Origin: Capitulum mitella
Taxonomy: Eukaryota > Arthropoda > Thecostraca > Pollicipedomorpha > Pollicipedidae
Reading direction: 5' to 3'
DNA: 64,000 nucleotides
Assembly: GCA_030062745.1 (NCBI GenBank)
Contig: CP099842.1
Coordinates: 1 to 64,000 of the forward strand
Shown here: piece by piece, positions 22,779 to 32,315 of the stretch
Layout of the letters: each line of letters begins with the position of its first letter
How positions within the stretch are numbered: position 1 is the first letter of the stretch
Program-made: the position numbers and the translations under genes
The notes under the pieces: generated by a model
Databases searched by the model: none
What the model was told of the DNA's origin: nothing
The model's input: the letters and a program-made list of their open reading frames with translations, nothing else

Positions 22779-23493
22779 TCATCTGTCGGCAACACGCACG
22801 CGCCTGGGCACGCGTACCAGCATTTTACGCGGTACCTTTAGGTCGAGAGCAGCGATCACCTGGCTCATCCAGCGCTTTAGGGCGACTTTGGATGTTGCGT
22901 ACCAGTCTCCCTGATACATTCTCTGCCTAATGATGCCCCAGATGTCCTCACTAGGACGCACATGGGGCACACAAGGGGATTGCTGTCACGCAGTATATAC
23001 GGTACTATGGCCTCCTCCAGCAACTTGAGCGTTTTCTTCGCATAATGAGCGCTGGCCAAGTCTGGCCAGATCAACATGTCCCTGTCGAAACAGTTCTCAT
23101 CCAAATATGGGATGAGCACATCTTTTACGCACTTCTCACGGTACACATTGCCATCAACATTACCCATACTCTACATGATCACCGGACTTGTCACACCCCT
23201 TGGAGAGATGGCAGGCCACAGGAAAAGATTACGTGGAAACTTGCTCTCTTGCCTCAGTTGTACTTCTGCTGGACACTCTCCACGTGCTCCAACAGAGTAG
23301 CCAAGGTTTCCTGGCACATGCCTCTCGTGAAGGGCGAAATAACTTTCGTCTTCCATGGCGATGCCACATTCTTTCCGATTTCATGTGATCCGCGCGACAG
23401 TTTCCGAATGCGGGTCTTTTGGGCGACCTCTTGTTTTTGAGTGAACCGGGGTGACCTCTTGCTCTTTCGGTACCGAACCTTGTTTGCCACCAA
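22779..23493 (-). pseudogene. decayed Tc1/mariner transposase, DD37E (ITmD37E) type
   Basis: Minus-strand fragments in different frames read in family order. The block at 23,356-23,171 gives MEDESYFALHERHVPGN (catalytic-domain start). The block at 23,167-22,970 gives IWPDLASAHYAKKTLKLLEE (second catalytic Asp). The block near 22,965-22,779 gives RPSEDIWGIIRQRMY (last acidic residue). The PDLAS..Y signature and roughly 37 residues between the second Asp and the SED glutamate point to the DD37E group. Several frameshifts make it inactive. The N-terminal helix-turn-helix part is poorly preserved up to the MITE insertion at 23,597. Confidence 0.8.
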
Positions 23494-23596
23494 TATTTTT
23501 TGTCACGTACGTTCTAGAGATTCCAAACCTTCCAGCCAGAACGCGTTATGACACCCGTTGTTTTTACTGCTCGAATCAGCTGCAGCTGTCTTTTAA

Positions 23597-24804
23597 CGCT
23601 ATTCCCGGAGGGCTAGACAGTATGGTCGATTCCCGGCAGGGGGGGGGGGCGGATTCGGCCCCCCCTGAGATCTCGAGAACTGCTCGTCTGACTTCATCGC
23701 AACAAACGGCAATCGACTTACCATGACGTTAACGGTATTTTTATAAAAAGAAATTTCCAAAGTTTTGTAATGTGTGGATACAGGGGGGAAAATGTCAAAA
23801 TTAGGGGTATTGTTGGACTTCTTATAACTCCATTGTTTATCGACCAATTTAAATAAAACTGCATGAATCGAGAGATTATGGATAGGGCTTTTACCATCGG
23901 CACACAAATCTGAAATTTTGAGAAAATTCATGGGCGTTCACAGGATTTCAAAAATTGGAGGATTGGTTTTCTAACAACTGAATGAACAAAACAGGCAAAA
24001 GTACTTTTTTGGCTTCTGCTAGTCATGGTATGCCAAAGAAGTACAAATCGCATTACAATGTTTGTTATAATATTAGCATAGGCGGTGCCAGGGATATGAA
24101 AAAATGGGGAACTGTCAAGGTCACACGTTCTTTAGATCAACTTGTAGCCTTTGACCTTAAATGGCCTCCAGTGACCTTGGGGTCACTTGGAATGATGTCG
24201 TGTGCGTTTAATCTTATCTGTAAACGTTTTGAATCATTTTAATCCACTCTTTTTCAAAACATTCATTTTATGGTTATTGCGATATAGGGTACGTGCACTG
24301 ACATTTTAGGTCATAGCTCCGTGACCCGACCTGATATCAATCTGAAACTTGGTATGCAAGTAGAGGGAACCGTTCTTCGTCATATGTATTCTGGGTTTGG
24401 CATTTGAAAAAAGCAGCACCAAAATTATTGCTAAAAAACTAATTTTGACTTTTCTCCTTGACCTGACCTTGTAATGTGACCTCAGATAAAGAAAATTACA
24501 TCTGCAAATTGCCCAACTATTTAGGTATACATCCATATAAAGTTTCAAGTTCTGTCTTAAAAACTTTGTTTTTGGCAGACATTTTTCTTTTACCCTCAAC
24601 ATAGCCAAAAATGGCCTGAGGCGTCTCCCAGAAACGTTGCCTGGCTCCGCCCCGGAGCAAAACAGAACTTTTAAATTTTGTCACGGCGCGTAGAAAGAAT
24701 AGCTAGGAAAAGTGATCAAGCTTCGTAAAGCTGCGTTAAAAAGCTTGGAATTGGCAAGCAAAAACCCGAGGGGGGCGGACTCAGCCCCCCTGCCGGGAAG
24801 AAGG
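23597..24804 (+). mobile_element. piggyBac-type MITE, copy A (1,208 bp)
   Basis: It is flanked by TTAA on both sides (23,593-23,596 and 24,805-24,808). The left end is CGCTATTCCCGGAGGG and the right end is the degenerate CCGGGAAGAAGG. Both subterminal regions carry a G-run/C-run hairpin around GGATTC. It carries no transposase. It sits inside the hAT-like element, next to the mariner relic. The right flank, TTAATACGCGCACTGGAAGG, recurs inside copy B. Confidence 0.9.
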
Positions 24805-25530
24805 TTAATACGCGCACTGGAAGGCGGGTCTTTTTGTACCCTTTTTGTTTTGTGTCTTTTTTCTCTTGCATATCTCGAGAACAGATCGGAGCTGGTTGCT
24901 GTTGCTTTGTGACATTTATGGCAAATGAATAACTTGTCAATTGGCAATAACTTGGCAACTGAATAATCTTGTAACCTGTCCAAGATTTTTTCTGCGAGAT
25001 GTCGATTTGTATGAAATATACATTCAAAGACCCCAATAAAGACAGGTGTGCGCACATGGATACACATACATATATACCGGAGTCATTTCAGGTAAAAGTC
25101 ATCAAAGGTCATGGGCAGCTTTTTGTGACCTGGTCCAGATTTGCTTTGCAATATATCAATTTGTGTGAAATACACATTCAAAGACCCTACTAAAACACGT
25201 TTGGCACATTGATATTCATATGTATATACATATATACATATACACACATACAGAAATATAAACGCTGGAAATGACCAGATGTACCGATGTTGGCTACCTT
25301 CACTGAAGATACGCCAAAAAACACATGTTGCGCCCTCATTTACTTTTTCAGTTTCCCACATTTTTCTTTTTTTGTTCAGTCTTTTCGGCTCCATTCTTTC
25401 AATAGAAACAGTAAATAAAAACATGGAAGCATAATATCCGGTATCCGGCCGGATATCCGCCACCCCGATCCGGCGTACCGGTATCCGGCCGGATCACAAA
25501 ACCCCGGTCCGGTGCATCCCTAGTTATGTG

Positions 25531-26190
25531 TATAAGGTACTGTACAGTAGCCAGGCCAGGCAGTGATGATCGGTTTCATGGGGGTGGCTGCATTGTTATT
25601 GGCTGTTAGTTTGTTCTGTTTGCGGTGGTGTGTATGGCCAGAAGTGTGGGATGGTCTCCTCCACGTCTAAGGAGGGGGTGTTGTGTAGCCATGACTGCGC
25701 TGGGCTCGGACGCCGACGCCTGCGGCCCGCTGACCCGGCGGGCCTTCGCGGCCGACCGGTTGATCGTATCTAGCCTTGGGCGGTGGTTTTACCACCCCGC
25801 CTGACGTGTGCGTTTGTCGGGAGGAACCGAATACAGTGAAGAGAGTGAGCCCAACTTTGAGAGGTGTCCTGGTCTGCCACGGTGCGCAGAGAAGCTCCAC
25901 TCGGAGAGACGTCATGGCCGTACTGAGAAATGTTGAAATAAATGACCATGCTTCCCGTCTGTTCATTATCATCATTAAAGAAAAATGATGCGGATGGTTC
26001 GCAAGAGTGCTTTGAAGCCAGCACGTGCTGAGCAATGCTTGAACAGACTGCCATGTACCGGATCGCGCAATTCCAGGAGGCGAACGTTTAACGTGCAGAC
26101 ATGACCCACACGATCGCGCGGTAAGCCAGTGTCTCCTTATATGGGTCGCTTGGAGGGTTTAGTGGCCTCCGGAAGGAAAGTGAGGGCCGA
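25531..26190. other. unassigned sequence
   Basis: Opposing open frames of 70-120 codons occur here with no recognisable domain. No gene is supported. Confidence 0.4.
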
Positions 26191-26194
26191 GACA

Positions 26195-26264
26195 ATTCGA
26201 ACTCACCTAGCCAGGTTGAGCAGTGGCAAGAGACGCTTAACCGACTGAGCCACCGACACGGCAG
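26195..26264 (-). repeat. tRNA-derived SINE head or tRNA pseudogene
   Basis: The minus strand reads GGTGGCTCAGTCGGTTAAGC (A box and D arm) and then GAGTTCGAATTG (B box). The anticodon and T stems are imperfect. It is the second pol III-type head in the window, with a different tRNA ancestry from the one at 14,782-14,852. Confidence 0.6.
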
Positions 26265-26364
26265 TCACATAATACATGCACCTTTCCTGTAGATTATTAT
26301 TTCCCGTTCATGACATGGCATACCGCATGATATTGCGTCTGTTCATAATGGAGTGCAGACAGGG

Positions 26365-29300
26365 ACGGCAGATTGCATTTTCGGCTGGGGGGCAAGCTCT
26401 TTTGGATCAACAGCCAACCTCATTTGGGGTACCTTCTTTCCCCATCCCGAAGAAAATAACTGAACCTCGTTCTTTTTGCTATCACGAAATGTTTCTTTAA
26501 ACAAGGAAAGCTTTTTTCCAGGTTTTTGCGCTAGTGCACATTTGTATTCTCCAAAATGCGCGGATTTTTCTTTTCAAGGCTATACCCATTGTCATTTTTC
26601 AGGTCTTTGCCCTTGGGCATCCATTTACGTAATGGCTAATAATGCAAACTTCTGCTTGTTATTATGTTTGCGTTTACATCACAAATTTAACATTATTATG
26701 AAATACATTTTTTAAACGGTTGAAGGGTAGTTTCCTCCCATAACATTAAATCATAACTCGACGCTTAGTAACAAAGCTCTTACAGACTATCATAGAAAAA
26801 CGAAATCATTATCTCAAGCACTTGCCAAAGCAGCTTTGCCTGTCCGTCACACACACATAATGTAACAATGCCAGCACCAAATCTCTGACATAATGGAGCA
26901 AGGGCGTAGCCAGGATTCTGCCCAGGAAGAAGGGAAAATCGGATCAAGGGGATCAAGATCAAGGGCCTCGAAACCAATGGGAGCCCTTGCCAAGGGCGGA
27001 TCTAAGATTTGTCTAAGGTGGGGAGGGGGTGGAGGAAAATGATCAGCGCGGGGCCCCCATTTTTTGCCCTTCAGATATGGAAAATGATGCAACTCTGCTT
27101 TTTACGATATAAAATAATCAAAAAATTCAAACGCGTCATCTTATTTCACGAAATTCTGCGTTTTGTTTCAGAACGCAGTGCCCGCAATATGACAAAAGCG
27201 GCGAGATTTTAGGCGGCTCCGTCCCTCTGTTCATTTCAAATGTCGTGTCTGTATCTGGTTCAGGAGTCCGTCTGTCCCCCTTCCCAATCCCGTAGCTTCT
27301 GGATTTTTTTAGTTTAAGTTAGTTTAGTTTAGTTTAGTTTTGTTAGTTCAGCTTAGTTTAGGTTCCCTTTTGCAGTTACAGGGGCACTTTTGGTGGTCTT
27401 GGGCCGTCTGCCGTCCCAGGACCCTCTAGTGGTCTCAGGTTCCTTTTACAAATTCACGTGTCCCGCGGGACGTATCAGGCGCTCCTTTGGCAGTTTCAGG
27501 AGCACCTCGGGCAGTCTAAGGGACCCATCTAGCAGTTTAGGGACGCTTAAACCATCTCGGATTCCTTCCTGTTGTCCCTGGGACGTTTTTGCCGTCTAAG
27601 GAACCTCTCAGGCACTAAAAAGGGCCCTATGTAAGCCCCGCTCTGCTGTGACAAGGGCGCCTCTTGCAATCGTCTAACCCTATTCCCGGAGGGCTAGACG
27701 GTATGGTCGATTCCCGGCAGGGGGGGGGGGGCGGATTCGGCCCCCCCTGAGATCTCGAGAACTACTCGTCCGATTTCATCGCAACAAACGGCAGTCGATT
27801 TTCCGTAACGTGAGCTATATTTCTATGGAAAGAAATTTTCAAAATTTCGAAATTTGTGGATACAGGGGGCAAAAATGTGAAAATGGTGGGTACTTTTGGA
27901 CTTCTTATAACTTCCTTGTTTATCGACCGATTTCAATGAAACTGGCATGAATCGAGAGATGGTGGATAGGGCTTTTACCATGGGTACACAAATCTGAAAT
28001 TTTGAGAAAATTCATGGGTGTTCACAGCGTTTCAAAAATAGGAGGATTAGTTTTCTAACAACTGAATGAACAAAAAAGGTAAAAACACTTTTTTGGCTTC
28101 TGCTTGTCATGCTATGCTAAAGAAGTACAAATCGCATTACAGTGTTTATATAATGTTAGCATAGTCGGTGCCAGGGACATGAAAAAGGGGCAACTGTCAT
28201 GGTCACACGTTCTTCAGATCAACTTGTGACCTTTGACCTTAAATGACCTCCAGTGACCTTGGGGTCACTTGGAATGGTCTCGTGTGCATTTAGTATTATC
28301 TGTGATCGTTTTCAATCATTTGAGTTCACTATATTTGAAAAATTTCTTTTTATGGTTATTGCGATATAGGGTACGTGCACTGACATTTTAGGTCATAGCT
28401 CCGTGACCCGACCTGATATCAAGCTGAAACTTGGTATGCAAGTAGAGGGAACCGTTCTTCGTCATATGTATTCTGGGTTTGGCATTTGAAAAAAGCAGCG
28501 CCAAAATTATTGCTAAAAAACTAATTTTGACTTTTCTCCTTGACCTGACCTTGTAATGTGACCTCAGATAAAGAAAATTACATCTGCAAATTGCCCAACT
28601 ATGTAGGTATACATCCATATAAAGTTTTAAGTTCTGTCTTAAAAACTTTGTTTTTGGCAGACATTTTTCTTTTACCCTCAACATAGCCAAAAATGGCCTG
28701 AGGTGTCTCCCAAAAACGTTGCCTGGCTCCGCCCCGGAGCAAAACAGAACTTTTAAATTTTGTCACGGCACGTAGAAAGAACAATTAGGAAAAGCGACCA
28801 AGCTTCGTGAAGCTGCTTTAAAAAGCCTGGAATTGGCAAGCAAAAATCCCGAGGGGGGCGGATTCAGCCCCCCTGCCGGGAGGAGGGTTAATACGCGCAC
28901 TGGAAGGGGGGTCTTTTTTATTAGGCAAATTTTAGCTTTTGACCTTGACCCGACCTTGCAAAATGACCTCAGATGAACAAAATGTATTTGCACGTTGCCC
29001 AACAATTTTGCTATACATGCATATAACGTTTAAAGTTTTATCTTCAAAAGGCTATTTTTGGCAGACATTTTCCTTTTACCCTCAACAAGGCCAAAAATGG
29101 CCTGAGGTGCCTCCCAAAAGCGTTGCCTGGCTCCGCTCCTGAGCGAAGTAGAAATGTGAAATTTTGTCACAGCGCGTAGAAAGAATAGCTAGGAAAAGTC
29201 ACCAAGCTTCGTGAAGCTGCGTTAAAAAGCCTGGAATTGGCAAGCAAAAAACCCGAGGGGGGCGGATTCAGCCCCCTGCCGGGAATAGGGCTAAGTCCTT

Positions 29301-31240
29301 TGGCCGTTTCACGATCAGTCTGGATGTCTCAAGGTCTAGTAGTTTCAGGTGCCCCTCTGGTCGTCTCAGTGGCCCCTATTGTTAGAGACTTCTAGTTAGC
29401 AGTCTCAAAGAACCCTCTCTAGCAGTCTCAGTGGACCCCCTGCGGTCCTGGATACCCCTCTCATCGTCTTTGGGAAACATTTTTGCCATCTCAGGAGCCC
29501 TCTGGCAGTTACAAAAGACCTTTTGGCAATTTCAGGGCCTCTGTGCATAGCCATAGACCCTCTGAACGTCCCCAGTGGTCCCCATGGCTGTATCAGGGGT
29601 CTTCCTCTGTTACATGAGGTATACCTGGCAGTCTTTTAGGGCCCCTCCAGCCGTAACAATTCTAGACGTTTTGTTGGCGCTGCATGAGCCTCGCTGGCAA
29701 ACTTAGGGGATCTTGCCCGTGTCAGGAGGTCGCTTATTACATTCGGGGACCCTCTGGCCGCCCAGCGCCCCCATAAATCCCAAATACCGTCTCAGAGGCA
29801 CTCTTATCGTCATTGTCTCGCCGGGGTCCTGCGACCTTTTTGGCGGTCTCAGGGGTCATCTGCGGCGTACAGGCATCTTACCGTCCCAGAAATCACCTGA
29901 CCTTCCCGGGGGCCCCTGACAGCATCAAGAGCTCCCAAGGTTTCAAAAAGGCCAATGTAGGCCATTTGTGGCTTCTCTCGAGACTGAGTAGGTTACCGAC
30001 GAATCCCCATTCAGGGGGCCCCTCTGGCTGGCCAGGGTCTCATGCCGTGCTAGACACCATCTAAAGTTCTTTCCGTCTCAGGTGCCTCTCTGACAATGTT
30101 AGCGGTCTGATGGACTCTACCATGTTGGGGCCCCTTGCAGTCTCAGGCGCCCTCTAAGAGTTTCAAAGATCCTTCTTTCTATTTTCGGGGCCATCTTACC
30201 GTGTCAGGGTCTCAACCCTCCCGGAGGCCCTCTGACTACATCAAGAACCTTCAGCTTTTCATTCACAGGGGCCCCCTAGGGACTCAGTCTTCATCTTGGC
30301 CGTCTCAGGGGCCTTGTGAGTCATCTGGCAGTCTCGGGACCAGTCTGCCGTACTGGGACCCTGTTGTGGTCTCAGAGGCCCTTTGGGAGCTTCAGGGACC
30401 CTCTATGCGTCATCTAGCCCTCCAGGAGGCCTCTCTGACTGCATCAAGAGCCCGTCAGGTTTTTATAGAGACCCTGCGAAGCTCGTACGGAGCCCCTTCG
30501 GGCCTCCTTTTAAGTCTCACAGGGCCCCTTTTCAGTCCTCGGGGGAAGGGGCGACCACCCCAATTGCTCCCCCTTTGGATCCGCGTCTGGCCCTCGTAAT
30601 GAGTGGGGTCCCATGTGGTTAAAATTACTGTCGGTTTGTAAAGGTACCTCGCTGAAGTGTTAACGGGCCCATGCTCACCTGTAAAGACGTTCCTGGCGAC
30701 CTGGCGGATGCCTGTTACTGGTCGGCAGGGGCATCTTTACAGGAAAGCAGGAGCTCCTGAATATCGTATAGGGTCACCTGTTTGCCAGCGGGGCCACTGC
30801 CTGTCTGTAGAGGGCATTCTATCTGTCTGTAAAGAGTCCATGTCGACCTCTGGAGGCAGGGGCAGGGGCTTTTTTCAGGCCGAAAGGAGGTTCCTTCAAA
30901 GGCTGGCAGGGGTCCTTTATGGGTCTACCGGGGGCCCTCCTCGAACAAGAAGTGAATTCCGCTACAAGCTAGAAGAGGCCCCTAAACGCTCATCCAGACC
31001 GCGGGACTCTCTTCATAGCACAAAGCCTTCTTGTATATTCGGAGTATGTTTTCTTTCAGTTCGTGCATCGATTATTGTTTCTTTTTTAATAGCGTAAGGT
31101 TGATATTTTACGATTTTGCTTGGCGCAGTGACTCAAATTTCTGAGGGGGGCAAAAACATAGTTTTGCCTCCCCCTGCCTGGCGGCTGGGGGGGGGGGCGG
31201 CCGCCCCTCCTGCCCCCCTATCCCGCCGTCGCTGAGTGCA
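26365..31240 (-). mobile_element. array-type element, copy 5 (inverted, near full length, MITE-interrupted)
   Basis: It is the reverse complement of 3,120-6,420 from end to end. The tail is at 26,365-27,300, the TTTAGTTTAGTTT run at 27,310-27,360, the array at 27,365-30,900 and the G/C-run segment at 31,140-31,215. Without the 1,613-bp MITE and its 4-bp duplication its length equals that of copy 1. The MITE lies in the array. It is non-coding. It ends about 0.9 kb before the first BACE coding exon. Confidence 0.85.
27678..29290 (+). mobile_element. piggyBac-type MITE, copy B (1,613 bp, compound)
   Basis: It is flanked by CTAA at 27,674-27,677 and 29,291-29,294. Copy 1 has a single CTAA (TTAG at 5,131-5,134 on its strand) at the same place, so the ends and the 4-bp duplication are proven within the window. 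The ends are CCCTATTCCCGG and CCGGGAATAGGG. The first 1,210 bp is a whole MITE ending at 28,887. It is followed by about 32 bp starting TTAATACGCGCACTGG (the flank of copy A) and a second, 371-bp MITE 3' end (28,920-29,290). Confidence 0.95.
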
Positions 31241-32126
31241 GATGAAGCACAAGCGTCCGGCGGCCGAGATCTGGCCTGTTTATTCAATGCCCACGGCGGG
31301 AGCAGATGGAGTCACCCCCTCTGGCGTCACACAGCGGCTTGCGCATAGCGTAAACAAATCGCTGGTGACCATTATCGAGGACCTTGCCCGATCGTTGGTC
31401 TTGTACAAAGTACCATGGTTCCAAGCACTGACGTTCATAGCGGTGTTGTTGAGCTGTGAGACAGACTGGATTTAAGCAAATGTTGGGTCAAAGTGGGCCT
31501 AAACATGTGAAAAGCTTGGACATTCAAACGGTCTTAGTTTCCGGGGGCTTTCAAGCAACCAATGAATTTTTCAAACGATGCTGTTCTGCAGGCGCAAGTT
31601 TTTGCTTGGAACTGGGGTTTCTACTTGAAAAGGGACCCTTTTTACTTCAGAAGCTACTTGTTTAAAAAAAGCTGTCCATGAAGTGGGTTCTTTTTCATGT
31701 ACAAAAGTGGGCCTTTTTAGCATGTTACCCCTTCCCACAGAAAATTCCTGGGTATGTGCTTGTTTATATCCTTGAGGTAAAAATTTCTTGCTTCCACATT
31801 AACAAAGACTGATGTACCCATTGGGCACATGTTTCATTTCAGGCAGTATGATTGTATTAGTTTTGCTTTTGGCTTCATTCATTTATTAGGGGATGAAAGG
31901 TGTGTGCTTCTCATGAAGTAAGCAACTAGCAATAGTCAATGCAGTATAGTAGATGAAAATAAATGGTGGTGAGTCATAATGAATGACAAGTATTTGATTT
32001 GAATTGGCAAGTGTAACAATAGTCAATCTCAGTCTGTTATAATAAATGGAAACAGCAAGTAATGGTGAATCAAAGCAAATGACAAGTGTTTGGTGTTTTT
32101 CAGGTGTGAGCAGACATGGTTCCAGT
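31241..32126. promoter_or_regulatory. probable promoter / 5' untranslated region of the BACE-like gene
   Basis: A CpG-containing stretch (31,241-31,450) is followed by DNA that is CpG-free from 31,595. An acceptor-like GTGTTTTTCAG lies at 32,093-32,103, 23 bp before the chosen ATG, so a 5' non-coding exon probably lies upstream. I see no TATA box. The position is inferred from the gene start only. Confidence 0.3.
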
Positions 32127-32315
32127 ATGATTACAAGCTTAAAGCACTGCAACCTATGGGCAGTGGTACTTGGTTTTTTGGCACTTAGATATTCTGCAGC
32201 TCAAAATGCAGACAGTTGCTCTCTGGAAATTGATAATCAGTGTATTGTCAACCTGCATGGGAAATCTGGTGATGGGTACTACACAGAAATAATTGTTGGA
32301 ACACCTCCACAAAAG
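32127..32315 (+). CDS. BACE-like exon 1
   Basis: It encodes the signal peptide and the start of the mature enzyme (GKSGDGYYTEIIVGTPPQK). It ends in phase 0 at donor GTAAAA. The ATG at 32,127 was chosen because it directly precedes the hydrophobic signal sequence; an in-frame upstream ATG at 32,046 lies before the likely acceptor. Confidence 0.8.

Larger units (their letters stand above)
22214..25522. mobile_element. hAT-like element, 3.3 kb, nested, perfect 8-bp target duplication
   Basis: Both ends begin TAGGGATGCACC. The 8 bp outside are identical: GTTATGTG at 22,206-22,213 and 25,523-25,530. Inside each end is a dense cluster of ATCCGG/CCGGAT motifs (22,228-22,318 and 25,435-25,496), laid out like transposase-binding subterminal repeats. 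No hAT transposase is present. The interior instead holds a decayed DD37E mariner-type transposase and a piggyBac-type MITE, so it is a non-autonomous carrier of other elements. Confidence 0.9.
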
